57,684 nt of DNA, taken from positions 1 to 57,684 of the forward strand of contig NZ_LBMD01000028.1 of NCBI RefSeq assembly GCF_001293645.1. The letters run 5' to 3'. The position numbers were made by a program, and so were the translations under genes. The notes under the pieces are model-generated. The model was not told where the DNA came from. It did not search any database and was given only the letters and a program-made list of their open reading frames with translations. This DNA comes from Bacillus sp. CHD6a. Lineage in GTDB: Bacteria; Bacillota; Bacilli; Bacillales; Bacillaceae_I. How positions within the stretch are numbered: position 1 is the stretch's first letter; every line of letters starts with the position of its first letter. Below are positions 1 to 9,180 of this stretch, piece by piece.

Positions 1-140
1 TTTGGTGGATGAAGACAATTTGGGAGGGGGGAAGTTGGTGAGAGTGTTTTCATCGTGGGGATGAAGACACTTTGGAGGAGATATTTTCATGCAGAGTGTC
101 TTCATGGAGGATTTAAGGACATGTAGGAGGAGAGAATTTT
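1..140. repeat. repeat-rich segment at the window edge with alternative hairpins
   Basis: The motif GATGAAGACA followed by TTTGG occurs at about 9 and again at 60. The segment 60-70 (GATGAAGACAC) can pair with 44-54 (GTGTTTTCATC, loop of 5 nt) or with 96-105 (GTGTCTTCAT). No gene with a ribosome-binding site is visible. In B. subtilis an rRNA operon lies upstream of gin, so this may be the region behind one, but no rRNA sequence is seen here. Confidence 0.5.
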
Positions 141-145
141 GTAAT

Positions 146-330
146 AGAGGTCTTAACCACTGTAATCAAGCCCTTCAAAAACAGCAATCCCTCCCCAAAG
201 AGGTCTTAATCACTGTTATAAAGCCCTTCACAACCAGCAATCCCTCCCCGAGAAGTCTTAATCACTGTTATAAAGCCCATCAGAAGCAGAAACCCCCCCC
301 AGAGGTCTTGCCCCCCGCTATAAAGACCAC
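146..330. repeat. four degenerate tandem units of 50-53 bp
   Basis: Units start at about 146, 199, 251 and 301, each opening with AGAGGTCTTA or a close variant, followed by CACTGTNATAAAGCCC and a run of pyrimidines (CCCTCCCC). The period is 53, 52 and 50 bp. It is not a multiple of three, which argues against coding, and the ORF running through 89-334 has no good ribosome-binding site. The last unit is cut short and C-rich. Function unknown. Confidence 0.65.
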
Positions 331-521
331 ATAACGAAGGGGTCCCCATCGTAGACGTCTTTAATTGTCAATGATAGCAAGAATACCTACCGAACAATTC
401 CTCCAAAATGAATTCTCAACCAAGTAACCCCAATCTTTTTTTATCCAAAGACAAACACAGACTAGTAGGCTTTACATACACTAGATGTAGGAGATTGGTA
501 GGCTGGGATTTTACTAAAGTA

Positions 522-550
522 GTATACAATTCTTTGATTTGGTTAGAATA
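522..550 (+). promoter_or_regulatory. candidate SigF-type promoter for gin
   Basis: GTATA at 522-526 and GGTTAGAATA at 541-550 resemble the SigF -35 (GYWTA) and -10 (GGNRANANTR) elements, with a spacer of 14, slightly shorter than usual, and one mismatch in the -10. Transcription from here would begin just before the ribosome-binding site at 557-566. B. subtilis csfB/gin is known to be SigF-dependent. Confidence 0.4.
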
Positions 551-574
551 GTGGATGGAGGTGGAGAAAGAGAC

Positions 575-775
575 ATGAAGTCAGCCATTCATTCATCATT
601 TGGGGAAACGTGTATCGTTTGTGAAGAGAAAAAAGAAAAAGGAATTCATTTATACACGTCGTTTATCTGTACGGAATGTGAAGGAACAATGCTTCAGACT
701 GATGTGGAAGATCCGAAATATAAGTTTTACTTGCAACAGTTGAGGAAAATCACTATTCCAAAAATCTATTCTTAG
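575..775 (+). CDS. gin: Gin (CsfB), anti-sigma-G factor
   Basis: 66-residue protein with two CxxC pairs (CIVCEE near residue 14, CTEC near 34), the zinc-binding knuckles of the Gin family, and the LQQLRKI tail typical of the family. Gin inhibits SigG, and in other work SigE, in the forespore until engulfment is complete. An in-frame TTG lies upstream at 539, but ATG 575 has the ribosome-binding site GGAGGTGGAG with an 8-nt gap and gives the usual length (64 aa in B. subtilis). In B. subtilis it is followed by xpaC and yaaN; here the next gene is the yaaO homologue. A terminator follows. Confidence 0.85.
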   Translation: MKSAIHSSFGETCIVCEEKKEKGIHLYTSFICTECEGTMLQTDVEDPKYKFYLQQLRKITIPKIYS

Positions 776-825
776 TGTCTTTTACCTTTTAACAAAACCC
801 TAAAAACAAAAAAATAGTCTGCTAC

Positions 826-858
826 AATTAAAGTCCTGTATAGGGCTTTTATTTTTTT
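826..858 (+). terminator. terminator after gin
   Basis: AAGTCC and GGGCTT form a short stem with one G-U pair, followed by TTTATTTTTTT. Confidence 0.6.
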
Positions 859-947
859 AGTATCTCTTAATTGGTAGGTAACTATATGTCTAAAGCTCTA
901 TCCGTTATAATAGGAGTATGGGAAATGAATCATTAGAGGGTGTGCAA

Positions 948-2399
948 ATGCTAGATCAAACTAAAACTCCATTGTTTTCAGGTTTAAGACGTCACTGGGA
1001 AGGTGCACCATTGTCCGGGCATGTTCCTGGCCATAAGTATGGTACTGTTTTGCCTGAGGAAGCAAGGGATTATTATAACGATATATTGAAAATAGATGCG
1101 ACGGAGATTTCGGGATTGGATGATTTGCATGATCCAGAAGGCATGATTGATGAGGCGCAGCGTTTAGCGAGTGACTTATACGGTTCTGATGAGACATTTT
1201 TTCTGGTGAATGGATCAACTGTTGGAAACCTCGCAATGATATTGGCCACGTGTAACCGGGGTAGCAAGGTGCTGGTGCAAAGGAATTGCCATAAGTCCAT
1301 ATTAAATGGATTAGAGCTTGCAGGGGTAGATCCCGTTTTTTTACCGTGTGAAGTGGACGAGAATTTGGGTGTTGCTGTATCTGTCGACTTACCCAATCTA
1401 TATAAGGCACTGGAAACGGTAGACGGGATAACTGCTGTTGTGTTAACCAATCCGAATTATTATGGAGTAGCAGTAGATTTGGAGGATATTATAAGAGCTA
1501 TACATTGTTATGACATTCCCGTTTTAGTGGATGAAGCTCACGGGGCCCACTTTCTGCTTGGGAGCCCCTTTCCTAAATCGGCGCTCGCTAGTGGAGCGGA
1601 TGTGGTCGTACATTCTGCCCATAAGACCTTGCCTGCAATGACAATGGGATCATGGCTGCATATTCAGGGGAATAGGGTGAAGAAGGAAAGAATCACTCAT
1701 TACCTTAAGATGTTACAGTCGAGCAGCCCTTCCTATCCGATAATGGCATCCCTGGATCTTGCGAGATATTATCTTGCGAGTATGTCTCAACTGGAGAGAC
1801 AAGCTATTGTAGATAATATTGTAAGTGTTCATCAACAGCTGAAGGAGGTAAAGGAGATAGAAGTGGTTACTCCTAGTGACAGTCGTTTACTTGTCGACCC
1901 TTTAAAGCTTACATTGCGCTCCACTAAAGGAATGAGTGGGTTTCAATTTTCCAACCTTCTTGAAACGGAAGGCCTTTATGTGGAACTGGCAGACCCTAAG
2001 AATGTATTAATTATCTTGCCACTAGCGGTGAATGAGAAAAAACATGATATGATAGAGAGGATAGTCCGGGCCGTATCCAAAGAAACAGATGGAGGCCAAA
2101 AAAAGGAACAGATCACGCTTCCGCCCTTTCCAGCTGAAATTAGTGATCTTGCCATTCCTTATAGCAAACAAGCGGAATATCAAAAGGTGAAATGCCTGAT
2201 AGAGGAAGCAATCGGTGAAGTCGCTGCCGAAGGGATTGTACCATATCCTCCTGGAATCCCACTTTTATTTAATGGAGAAGAGATTACAAGCTCTACCGTG
2301 GAATACATAAAGGCTCTCCAACAAATTGGTGGAAGGTTCCAAGCTAGCGAAGCATTTAAAAGTAATTATATTTATATATATAAGAAGATAAAGGAGTAA
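948..2399 (+). CDS. yaaO: YaaO-type Orn/Lys/Arg decarboxylase family protein
   Basis: PLP-dependent decarboxylase of about 483 residues. The N-terminal half is the aminotransferase-fold catalytic domain: [14 protein letters not shown], the cofactor Asp/His region [11 protein letters not shown], and [13 protein letters not shown], whose Lys near residue 227 should form the Schiff base. A C-terminal domain follows (about 380-480). The family decarboxylates basic amino acids, but the substrate of YaaO is not firmly established. ATG 918 has almost no gap to its putative ribosome-binding site, whereas ATG 948 follows AGAGGGTG and begins as homologues do. A TATAAT at 906-911 fits a start just downstream. 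tmk follows 7 nt after the stop, as in B. subtilis. Confidence 0.88.
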   Translation: MLDQTKTPLFSGLRRHWEGAPLSGHVPGHKYGTVLPEEARDYYNDILKIDATEISGLDDLHDPEGMIDEAQRLASDLYGSDETFFLVNGSTVGNLAMILATCNRGSKVLVQRNCHKSILNGLELAGVDPVFLPCEVDENLGVAVSVDLPNLYKALETVDGITAVVLTNPNYYGVAVDLEDIIRAIHCYDIPVLVDEAHGAHFLLGSPFPKSALASGADVVVHSAHKTLPAMTMGSWLHIQGNRVKKERITHYLKMLQSSSPSYPIMASLDLARYYLASMSQLERQAIVDNIVSVHQQLKEVKEIEVVTPSDSRLLVDPLKLTLRSTKGMSGFQFSNLLETEGLYVELADPKNVLIILPLAVNEKKHDMIERIVRAVSKETDGGQKKEQITLPPFPAEISDLAIPYSKQAEYQKVKCLIEEAIGEVAAEGIVPYPPGIPLLFNGEEITSSTVEYIKALQQIGGRFQASEAFKSNYIYIYKKIKE

Positions 2400-2406
2400 A
2401 AGGATT

Positions 2407-3045
2407 GTGAAAGGATTATTTATTACATTTGAAGGGCCTGAGGGTGCAGGAAAGACGTCTGTCATTCAAAAGTTGGCAGCGGAATTGACAGAACGGGATT
2501 ATCCTATTTTACTGACAAGAGAACCCGGAGGCATTAGAATAGCTGAGCAAATCCGAAAAGTTATATTAGATTGTGACAATACAGAAATGGATGCAAGAAC
2601 AGAAGCATTGCTTTATGCGGCTGCTCGCCGTCAGCACTTAGTGGAGCGTGTGATACCTGCATTAGAAGAAAATAAGATTGTGCTGTGTGACCGGTTTATT
2701 GATAGTTCTCTTGCCTATCAAGGTCATGCGAGGGGAATTGGGGTAGAAGACGTGCTTAGCATCAATGAGTTTGCAACGGAAAAAATGATGCCCTCCCTTA
2801 CTATCTTTTTTGATATAGAACCAGAAGCAGGACTTAAACGAATTGAAGCGAATAATAAACGAGAAATAAACCGTTTAGATCAAGAAAAACTAGATTTTCA
2901 TTATAAGGTAAAAGAAGGATATGATCTTGTAAAAGAGAAGTATGGAGATAGAATCACAGTAGTGGATGCGTCTATGGACTTTGAGTCCGTGTGCAACCAA
3001 GTAAGAGAGGTATTAATCTCTTATATTTCTAGACACGGATTCTAA
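2407..3045 (+). CDS. tmk: thymidylate kinase
   Basis: Phosphorylates dTMP to dTDP with ATP, an essential step of DNA precursor synthesis. The 212-residue protein has the P-loop [10 protein letters not shown] (residues 8-17), the DR(Y/F) motif [12 protein letters not shown] near 97, the TREPGG substrate loop and a lid region. The start codon is GTG, preceded by AAAGG, and the N-terminus then matches homologues ([12 protein letters not shown]). It is probably cotranscribed with yaaO, which ends 7 nt upstream. Confidence 0.96.
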   Translation: MKGLFITFEGPEGAGKTSVIQKLAAELTERDYPILLTREPGGIRIAEQIRKVILDCDNTEMDARTEALLYAAARRQHLVERVIPALEENKIVLCDRFIDSSLAYQGHARGIGVEDVLSINEFATEKMMPSLTIFFDIEPEAGLKRIEANNKREINRLDQEKLDFHYKVKEGYDLVKEKYGDRITVVDASMDFESVCNQVREVLISYISRHGF

Positions 3046-3126
3046 TTCTTATCATAAAAATAAATTACCAAATACGAAGTAATGAAGTGGAAGATGATTA
3101 ATGGTAAAATAAAGGAGGCGCTTTAA

Positions 3127-3456
<330 letters not shown>

Positions 3457-3460
3457 CGTA

Positions 3461-3485
3461 AAGCGGCTGAAAGGCTGCTTTTTTT
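3461..3485 (+). terminator. terminator after darA
   Basis: AAAGCGGCT-GAAA-GGCTGCTTT stem (two wobble pairs) followed by a T run. Confidence 0.75.
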
Positions 3486-3533
3486 CAGATAAAGGTTCTA
3501 TGAAATGAAGTTATGGGAAAGGGACATACTGTC

Positions 3534-3974
3534 ATGAAAATATCAACCGACCTTAGAACAAACGTAGATAATGCAAGGATGGATACGAGAAGCGCTTCTG
3601 CTGCCACGACTGCCTTTGGTGAAATCATGCAAAGACACTCCAGTAAACTGCATACCCAACAGTTGCAGTTATTAATGAAGGATATTGAATTGGTAGGTGA
3701 CCGCTTAGGAAATTCTCGTTCTTTCCAAGACTTAGCCAAGTATAAGACACTTGTTAAACGTTTTATGGAAGAGGCGGTTGAATTTGGAATGGAACTGAAT
3801 CAGTCGCATCATTGGACAAATGATGGACAATCTAGACATCTGCAAGTGGTCAAGCAAGTAGACGAAGCACTTCTCGGCCTGACTGAAAAGGTCATGAGCC
3901 AAGAGGAATCAAGAATAAACATATTAAGCAGTATTGGTGAGATTAAGGGCTTGCTCATCAATTTATATATGTAG
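3534..3974 (+). CDS. yaaR: YaaR family protein
   Basis: 146 residues, DUF327/YaaR family, function unknown. Mostly helical and charged, with a central GDRLGNSRSFQDLAKYK segment and KRFMEEAVEFG, which are the conserved features. ATG 3534 (MKISTDLR) matches the B. subtilis N-terminus and length (146 aa); the upstream ATG 3513 would add seven residues. It precedes holB by 18 nt. YaaR is one of a conserved set of small proteins between tmk and holB, but no role should be assumed. Confidence 0.85.
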   Translation: MKISTDLRTNVDNARMDTRSASAATTAFGEIMQRHSSKLHTQQLQLLMKDIELVGDRLGNSRSFQDLAKYKTLVKRFMEEAVEFGMELNQSHHWTNDGQSRHLQVVKQVDEALLGLTEKVMSQEESRINILSSIGEIKGLLINLYM

Positions 3975-3992
3975 GTTAGTGAGTGATAAAAA

Positions 3993-4985
3993 GTGATTAA
4001 AAGTTGGTCGGATCTACAAAACCAGCCTACCGTTGCAAGGATCGTCATAAACAGTTTAGAGCGAAATAGAATCGCTCATGCTTATTTGCTAGATGGGATG
4101 AAGGGCACAGGAAAAAAAGAAGTCAGCTACCTATTTGCAAAGAGCTTGTTGTGTAAAGACCTAAAAGGAGTTAATCCCTGTCAGAGCTGTTCAAATTGTA
4201 AGCGGATAGATTCAAGAAATCATCCGGATGTCCATGTCGTGGAGCCGGACGGTAACTCCATCAAGAAGCAACAAATTCAATTCTTGCAAGAAGAGTTTAC
4301 GAAAACGGGCTTGGAATCTAAGAGGAAAATATATATTATTGAGCATGCGGATAAGATGACGACAAATGCAGCCAATAGTTTATTAAAATTTTTGGAGGAA
4401 CCGAACCAAGAAACGTTCGCTTTTTTATTGACTGAAAATGTTAATCAAATATTAAATACAATTATTTCAAGGTGTCAGCCACTATCGTTCCGCGCATTAA
4501 CATCTGAAGGACTGATAGCGAAGCTTACAGCGGAAGATATTCCACTGCCATTAGCCAAGTCAGCGGCATCCCTAACGAACAGCCTAGAGGAAGCAGTAGA
4601 ATTATGTCGAGATGATTGGTTTGCGCTGGCTAGAAACTTAGTGATAAAATTGTATGAAGCAATATTTAATCGTCCTCAGGCATCTTTGCTATTTATACAA
4701 GAAAAATGGATACCCCATTTTTCCGATAGAAAGCAGCTGGAGATAGGTTTAGATTTACTGCTGTTTATTTATAAAGATATGCTGTATGCTCAGTTATCCA
4801 AAGAGGAGCAACTGGTGTTTGTCGACGAGAAAGAATTGATTCAAAAGTTGGCACTCCAGACGACTCAACAGCGAGTGACCGAGCAACTGTCCTATATATT
4901 ACAGAGCAAGTCTCGGTTAGCATCGAATGTGAATCCGCACCTTCTCATGGAACAATTAGCGTTAAACTTGCAGGAGGGATATTAG
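3993..4985 (+). CDS. holB: DNA polymerase III delta-prime subunit
   Basis: 330 residues; clamp-loader subunit of the replicative polymerase. It has a RarA/DnaX-like AAA+ fold with a degenerate P-loop (GMKGTGKKEV, near residue 32), a zinc module (C..CQSCSNC, about 53-66), and the NAANSLLKFLEEP and SRCQPL (sensor 1 / SRC) motifs. GTG 3993 is the start; the ribosome-binding site is weak (GAGTGAT). ricT begins two bases after its stop, so the pair is probably translationally coupled. Confidence 0.94.
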   Translation: MIKSWSDLQNQPTVARIVINSLERNRIAHAYLLDGMKGTGKKEVSYLFAKSLLCKDLKGVNPCQSCSNCKRIDSRNHPDVHVVEPDGNSIKKQQIQFLQEEFTKTGLESKRKIYIIEHADKMTTNAANSLLKFLEEPNQETFAFLLTENVNQILNTIISRCQPLSFRALTSEGLIAKLTAEDIPLPLAKSAASLTNSLEEAVELCRDDWFALARNLVIKLYEAIFNRPQASLLFIQEKWIPHFSDRKQLEIGLDLLLFIYKDMLYAQLSKEEQLVFVDEKELIQKLALQTTQQRVTEQLSYILQSKSRLASNVNPHLLMEQLALNLQEGY

Positions 4986-4986
4986 T

Positions 4987-5814
4987 TTGTATGAAGTAGT
5001 AGGAGTTCGTTTTAAAAAAGCAGGGAAAATATACTATTTTGACCCAAATGGGCTTGATATAAAAGATAATGAGTTTGTTATTGTGGAAACGGTAAGAGGT
5101 GTGGAGTTCGGAAAGGCTGTCATCGGTCAAAAGAAAGTCGATGAAAACGATGTCGTTCTGCCATTGAAAAAAGTACTTCGCATTGCTGATCAAAAAGACA
5201 GACTTATTGTAGAAGAAAATAAAAAGGCTGCTAACGAAGCGTTTGATGTATGTTTCGGTAAAGTAAATGACCATGGGCTGGATATGAAACTAGTCGATGT
5301 GGAATACACATTTGATCGCAATAAGATCATCTTCTATTTCACTGCAGATGGACGAGTGGACTTTAGGGAACTTGTGAAAGATCTTGCTTCCATTTTCCGT
5401 ACCAGAATCGAACTAAGACAAATTGGTGTTCGTGATGAAGCCAAACTTTTGGGTGGTATCGGCCCTTGTGGACGTATGCTCTGCTGTTCCACATTTTTAG
5501 GAGACTTTGAACCGGTATCCATCAAAATGGCGAAGGATCAAAACCTGTCGTTGAATCCTTCTAAGATTTCCGGACTATGTGGTCGTCTAATGTGCTGTCT
5601 GAAATATGAAAATGACGAATACGAGTCCGCTAAAGAACAATTACCGGATTTGGATGAAGTAATTAAAACACCAAATGGGGTAGGCCGGGTTGTAGGATTG
5701 AATATACTCGAACGCGTGCTTCAAGTGGAGTTGTCCGGGAAGGACCGTGTGGTCGAATTTTCTCTAGACGAATTACTTCAAGAGGGAGCCGTTTCAACGC
5801 AAGCCACAGATTAA
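4987..5814 (+). CDS. ricT: RicT (YaaT), PSP1-domain subunit of the Ric complex
   Basis: 275 residues, same length as the B. subtilis protein. It contains the PSP1 domain with two cysteine motifs, CGRMLCC (near 157) and CGRLMCC (near 200), which in the RicA-RicF-RicT complex help ligate iron-sulfur clusters. The complex stimulates RNase Y-dependent mRNA maturation and affects Spo0A phosphorylation, competence and biofilm formation. Translation starts at TTG 4987 (MYEVVGVRFKK matches homologues) behind AGGAGGGAT, which lies at the end of holB. Confidence 0.94.
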   Translation: MYEVVGVRFKKAGKIYYFDPNGLDIKDNEFVIVETVRGVEFGKAVIGQKKVDENDVVLPLKKVLRIADQKDRLIVEENKKAANEAFDVCFGKVNDHGLDMKLVDVEYTFDRNKIIFYFTADGRVDFRELVKDLASIFRTRIELRQIGVRDEAKLLGGIGPCGRMLCCSTFLGDFEPVSIKMAKDQNLSLNPSKISGLCGRLMCCLKYENDEYESAKEQLPDLDEVIKTPNGVGRVVGLNILERVLQVELSGKDRVVEFSLDELLQEGAVSTQATD

Positions 5815-5826
5815 GAGGTGGAAAAC

Positions 5827-6198
5827 TTGGACAAGAAGGAAATTTTTGATTCTGTCAGCAACATGGAAGAACAGATCGGACATTTATATAAACAGCTTGG
5901 AGAATTAAAAGAACACCTTGCCCTGATTATTGAAGAAAACAACAGTGTGCTGGTGGAAAACAGTCACCTCCGCAAACGTCTAGAGCAAATGACGGCTGTG
6001 GAGGATGAGACTCCTTTACCGGAACAAAAACGCCAGAAAAAGCAGCAGGACCAGCAAAAACAGACAGATGTAGGGGAAGGTTATGATAATTTGGCCAGGC
6101 TCTACCAGGAAGGGTTTCATATTTGCAACTTGAATTTCGGCAGTCCACGCAAAGAAGGGGATTGTATGTTTTGCTTGTCTTTTCTTAATAAGAAGTAA
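5827..6198 (+). CDS. yabA: YabA, replication initiation control protein
   Basis: 123 residues. The N-terminal leucine-zipper coiled coil (about 5-60) forms the tetramer, and the C-terminal zinc domain has H-x-C ... C-x2-C ([18 protein letters not shown]). YabA binds DnaA and the DnaN clamp and restrains re-initiation. GTG 5818 is in frame, but TTG 5827 (MDKKEIFD) matches the homologous N-terminus and is correctly spaced from GAGGTGG at 5815-5821. It follows ricT by 12 nt and ends at its own terminator. Confidence 0.93.
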   Translation: MDKKEIFDSVSNMEEQIGHLYKQLGELKEHLALIIEENNSVLVENSHLRKRLEQMTAVEDETPLPEQKRQKKQQDQQKQTDVGEGYDNLARLYQEGFHICNLNFGSPRKEGDCMFCLSFLNKK

Positions 6199-6235
6199 AG
6201 AGTCGCTTCTCCGTAACGGGGTAGCGGCTTTTTGT
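6198..6235 (+). terminator. terminator after yabA
   Basis: AGTCGCT and AGCGGCT pair around a CCGTAACGGGG loop that can itself pair, followed by TTTTTG. Confidence 0.7.
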
Positions 6236-6239
6236 TTGT

Positions 6240-6430
6240 GTCGATGACGCGGGACAGTACTTGAGCTTCCTCGTCTACGCCTGCTAGGTCTCCACCTAGC
6301 GCTAGCTCCCTCAGGAGTCTTCGCCTTTTGCTCCAATCACCAGCTAGGAACCATTAAACACTTTACGTTATCAGTTTTCAGTGTCCTCCTCCGTTGCGGA
6401 GTCTCACACCTTGTACTCCAATCCACAGGT
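6240..6430 (-). repeat. compound copy of the 130-bp repeat family, reverse orientation
   Basis: Read on the minus strand: a truncated unit (TGTGGATTGGAGTACAAGG at about 6410-6428), a linker (CTGATAACGTAAAG at about 6360-6373), then a nearly complete unit from GATTGGAGCAAAAGGCGAAG (about 6338) to the GTCCCGCG end near 6250. The same unit-linker-unit arrangement occurs at 8215 and 17561. The rest of the gap to 6537 holds a TATAAT at 6498-6503 but no convincing -35. Confidence 0.8.
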
Positions 6431-6537
6431 AAATTGTTATGACATAATATGCAGTACTTTCTTCTACTGTCTCTTATGTTTTTTGTTGGGATTGCGTTAT
6501 AATAGAGAAAGATTATGGTACGAGAGGGTTTTGTTAG

Positions 6538-7290
6538 ATGGTAGAGCTTATAGGCGATGAGCGCCTGGATTATTTGTTGGCGGAGAATTTATGGATTATA
6601 CAGAGTCCATCCGTATTTTCATTTTCGTTAGATGCAGTTCTGTTGGCTCAATTTGTGTATGTTCCCATCCAAAAAGGAAATGTGATGGATCTATGCACAG
6701 GAAACGGCATTATTCCACTTTTATTAAGTAAACGGACAAAGGGAAATATCACTGGAATAGAGATTCAGGAGCGACTTGCTGGGATGGCTGAGCGGAGCTT
6801 TTCTTATAACGGTTTAGAGGATCAGCTAAAAGTAATCAACATGGATCTTAAGGAACTTCCAGCTATGTTAGAGAATAGAAAATATGATGTGGTAACGTGC
6901 AACCCACCTTATTTTCCATTAACAGCGCAGGAAGAAAAGATAAACAGCAATATCCACTATGCTATTGCAAGGCATGAATTAGAATGTACGCTTGAGGATG
7001 TCGTACGGGTTAGTAGTCAGATTACGAAACAAGGCGGAAAAGTCGCATTTGTACATCGTCCAGGCAGGCTATTAGATATCATTTCCTTGATGAGGAAATA
7101 CCGCATTGAACCAAAGCGTCTTCAATTTGTTCATTCCAAACTAGGAAAACCCGCCAATACACTTCTAATAGAGGGAATAAAGGACGGTAACCCTGACTTA
7201 AAAATCCTTCCACCATTATTAGTGTACGATGAAAACGGCGAATACACACTGGAAGTGAGAAAGATGCTCTTTGGGAAAGAACAAGTTTAA
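6538..7290 (+). CDS. yabB: tRNA1(Val) (adenine37-N6)-methyltransferase family protein (YabB)
   Basis: 250-residue class I SAM-dependent methyltransferase: SAM-binding motif [14 protein letters not shown] (near residue 51) and the N6-adenine/N5-glutamine signature NPPY (CNPPYFPL, near 122). It belongs to the TrmN6 (YfiC) family, which methylates A37 of tRNA-Val; the assignment for YabB is by family. In B. subtilis it is followed by the GIY-YIG gene yazA; here rsmI comes next after 20 nt and yazA is missing. Confidence 0.88.
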   Translation: MVELIGDERLDYLLAENLWIIQSPSVFSFSLDAVLLAQFVYVPIQKGNVMDLCTGNGIIPLLLSKRTKGNITGIEIQERLAGMAERSFSYNGLEDQLKVINMDLKELPAMLENRKYDVVTCNPPYFPLTAQEEKINSNIHYAIARHELECTLEDVVRVSSQITKQGGKVAFVHRPGRLLDIISLMRKYRIEPKRLQFVHSKLGKPANTLLIEGIKDGNPDLKILPPLLVYDENGEYTLEVRKMLFGKEQV

Positions 7291-7310
7291 TCATAAAAGA
7301 GGGATACAAT

Positions 7311-8192
7311 ATGGAATTATGGCAACAAAATAGCTTTTCTGAATCATATACTCAAGGCAGACTTTATCTCATCCCAACCCCCATCGGGAACCTAGAAGAC
7401 ATTACCTACCGTTCCCTAAGGATGTTAAAGGAAGTAGACTATATCGCAGCAGAAGACACACGTAACACCAAAAAACTATGTAACTATTTCGAAATAACCA
7501 CTCCTTTAATCAGTTATCACGAACACAACAAAGAACAAAGCGGCAGAAAAATAATGGACCTTCTAAAAGATGGAAAGAACATTGGACTTGTCAGTGATGC
7601 TGGCATGCCTTCGATCTCAGACCCAGGTTATGAAATAGTGGTGGAAGCCCTAGAAGAAAAGCTATACGTGGTTCCTTTGCCGGGAGCAAACGCAGCGTTA
7701 ACAGCTTTAATTGCATCAGGATTAGTGTCACAGCCTTTTTACTTCTATGGATTCCTCGACCGTCAGAAGAAGGAAAAGAAAAAGGAACTGGAGCGTTTAA
7801 AAAAGTTCACAGATACATTTATTCTCTACGAATCTCCACATCGTTTAAAAGAAACACTCAGCGTGATGCATGAGATACTAGGGAATCGTTCCATCGTCGT
7901 GAGCCGCGAACTTACGAAAAAATTTGAAGAGTTCACACGAGGGAGTATCTCTGAGGTATTGGCTCTTTATGAAGAGCAAGGGATTAAGGGTGAGTGTTGC
8001 ATTATAATAGAAGGAAGTAGGGAAGAAGTTCAGGATGACACAGAATCCTGGTGGCAGAACCTCTCCATTTTAGAGCATGTCCAACAAGTGATGGAGACAG
8101 AAGGTTATTCATCCAAAGAAGCCATCAAACAAGTCTCCAAAGAGCGTAACTTACCAAAAAGAGAAGTATACCAAGCATATCATGTTGAATAG
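7311..8192 (+). CDS. rsmI: 16S rRNA (cytidine1402-2'-O)-methyltransferase
   Basis: 293 residues of the SAM-dependent tetrapyrrole-methylase fold. Diagnostic motifs are LIPTPIGNLEDITYRSL (near 19), AAEDTRNTKKL and LVSDAGMPSISDPG (near 95). RsmI adds the 2'-O-methyl group to C1402 in the decoding centre. The ribosome-binding site is GAGGGAT, and the gene is probably transcribed with yabB upstream. The 3' side carries no clear terminator before the repeats begin. Confidence 0.94.
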   Translation: MELWQQNSFSESYTQGRLYLIPTPIGNLEDITYRSLRMLKEVDYIAAEDTRNTKKLCNYFEITTPLISYHEHNKEQSGRKIMDLLKDGKNIGLVSDAGMPSISDPGYEIVVEALEEKLYVVPLPGANAALTALIASGLVSQPFYFYGFLDRQKKEKKKELERLKKFTDTFILYESPHRLKETLSVMHEILGNRSIVVSRELTKKFEEFTRGSISEVLALYEEQGIKGECCIIIEGSREEVQDDTESWWQNLSILEHVQQVMETEGYSSKEAIKQVSKERNLPKREVYQAYHVE

Positions 8193-8214
8193 TAATAAGA
8201 TTCTCCCTAAAGAG

Positions 8215-8570
8215 TGTAGTGCAAGGTATGAGACACCAGCGGGGGAGTAACGGTTGATTGAGACCCCGCAGGTGAAGCCAAGCCACTGAAAAAATGATGA
8301 CGTAATGTTTTTTACGATTCCTAGCTGTGGATTGGAGCAAAAGGCGGAGACTCCTGAGGGAGATAGCGGTAGCTTGAGACCCCTCAAGCGTTGCGAGGAG
8401 GCTCAAGCACCGTCCCTAGGAAAGCGAAGCCATTTGCGGAAATCCACAGCGGTGTTTAGTGAAATTTCAAAATCAAAGTCTTTTTCAGTGGCTTCGGCGA
8501 AGCCGAGGAGGCTCATGCACCGTCCCGCGGAAAGCGAATACCTGGAACGGAAATCGGAAGGTGTTAGGCG
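8215..8570 (+). repeat. compound repeat: three units of the 130-bp family with linkers
   Basis: A degenerate first unit (8215-8285), the linker TGACGTAATGTTTTTTACGATTC, a full unit (about 8330-8455, GATTGGAGCAAAAGGCGGAG to GCGGAAATCCACAGC), the linker GTCTTTTTCAGTGGCTTC, then a right half (8490-8560). This fills the gap between rsmI and the abrB terminator. Open frames inside it are by-products of the repeat. Confidence 0.85.
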
Positions 8571-8593
8571 AGACTTAAAAATTAATTTGCATA

Positions 8594-8626
8594 TAAAAAA
8601 GAGGGTGCCGCAGCACCCTCTTTTTA
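8594..8626 (-). terminator. bidirectional terminator of abrB
   Basis: AAAAAGAGGGTGC-CGCA-GCACCCTCTTTTT is nearly perfectly symmetrical; it ends abrB on the minus strand and any rightward transcript through the repeats. Confidence 0.9.
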
Positions 8627-8636
8627 TGTCATATCA

Positions 8637-8918
8637 TTATTTAGCTTGCAAGTTGTTTTGGATCTCTTGGATAATTTTCTCTGCACCTTCACGGCTTAAG
8701 ATGATTTTTCCATCTGCAAGAGTAAGGTTGTTGTCAGAAACTTCACCAGTAACTTGACAAGTCATGTTTGGCTTGTATTTTTTCAAGATGATCTTTTCAT
8801 CATCAACGTAGATTTCTAAAGCATCTTTCTCTGCAATTCCTAACGTTCTGCGAAGCTCGATAGGAATAACCACGCGGCCTAACTCGTCAACTTTACGTAC
8901 AATACCAGTAGATTTCAT
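8637..8918 (-). CDS. abrB: transition-state regulator AbrB
   Basis: 93 residues. The N-terminal swapped-hairpin DNA-binding domain (MKSTGIVRKVDELGRVVIPI to YKPN) is nearly identical to B. subtilis AbrB; the C-terminal multimerisation domain carries the single Cys (MTCQVTGE). It represses many post-exponential genes until Spo0A~P shuts it off. ATG 8918 follows GAGAGGGGT; upstream in-frame codons extend through non-conserved sequence and the operator. It is transcribed opposite to its neighbours, as in B. subtilis, with Spo0A boxes at 8976-8994. Confidence 0.97.
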   Translation of the reverse strand: MKSTGIVRKVDELGRVVIPIELRRTLGIAEKDALEIYVDDEKIILKKYKPNMTCQVTGEVSDNNLTLADGKIILSREGAEKIIQEIQNNLQAK

Positions 8919-8975
8919 AAGAAAAATACCCCTCTCAAAATTATAATTTATGATGAATAATATTAATCTATCATT

Positions 8976-8994
8976 TTCGTCATTATTCGACAAA
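8976..8994 (-). promoter_or_regulatory. tandem Spo0A boxes repressing abrB
   Basis: On the minus strand the sequence reads TTTGTCGAATAATGACGAA: one perfect box (TTTGTCGAA, 8986-8994) and a second TGACGAA (8976-8982). This is the known abrB operator arrangement, lying about 8-26 nt after the predicted transcription start. Confidence 0.9.
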
Positions 8995-9008
8995 TCTAAC
9001 GTGTTTTC

Positions 9009-9037
9009 ATCATAACAATATTTACAAAATTCGTCAA
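9009..9037 (-). promoter_or_regulatory. SigA promoter of abrB
   Basis: TTGACG (9032-9037) and TATGAT (9009-9014) on the minus strand, with a 17-nt spacer. The predicted start is near 9002, just upstream of the Spo0A boxes. Confidence 0.8.
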
Positions 9038-9180
9038 CAATTATGTTTGAAAATATTTGTATTTCTTTTAAAAATTGTATTCAAAAAGCGGAAAAATAGC
9101 TTTGTAATAAGGGTTTACTGGAATCTATTCTTGGTTAACATTTACAATTACTTACTAATTTTCAATAGAATACTAACTTA

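Noticed and set aside
89-334. An 81-residue ORF across the 50-bp repeats
   Set aside because: The repeat period is not a multiple of three, the peptide is low-complexity and there is no ribosome-binding site.
8305-8757. A 150-residue ORF running from the compound repeat into abrB antisense
   Set aside because: It is made of repeat sequence and the reverse of abrB; similar short ORFs appear in other copies of the repeat.
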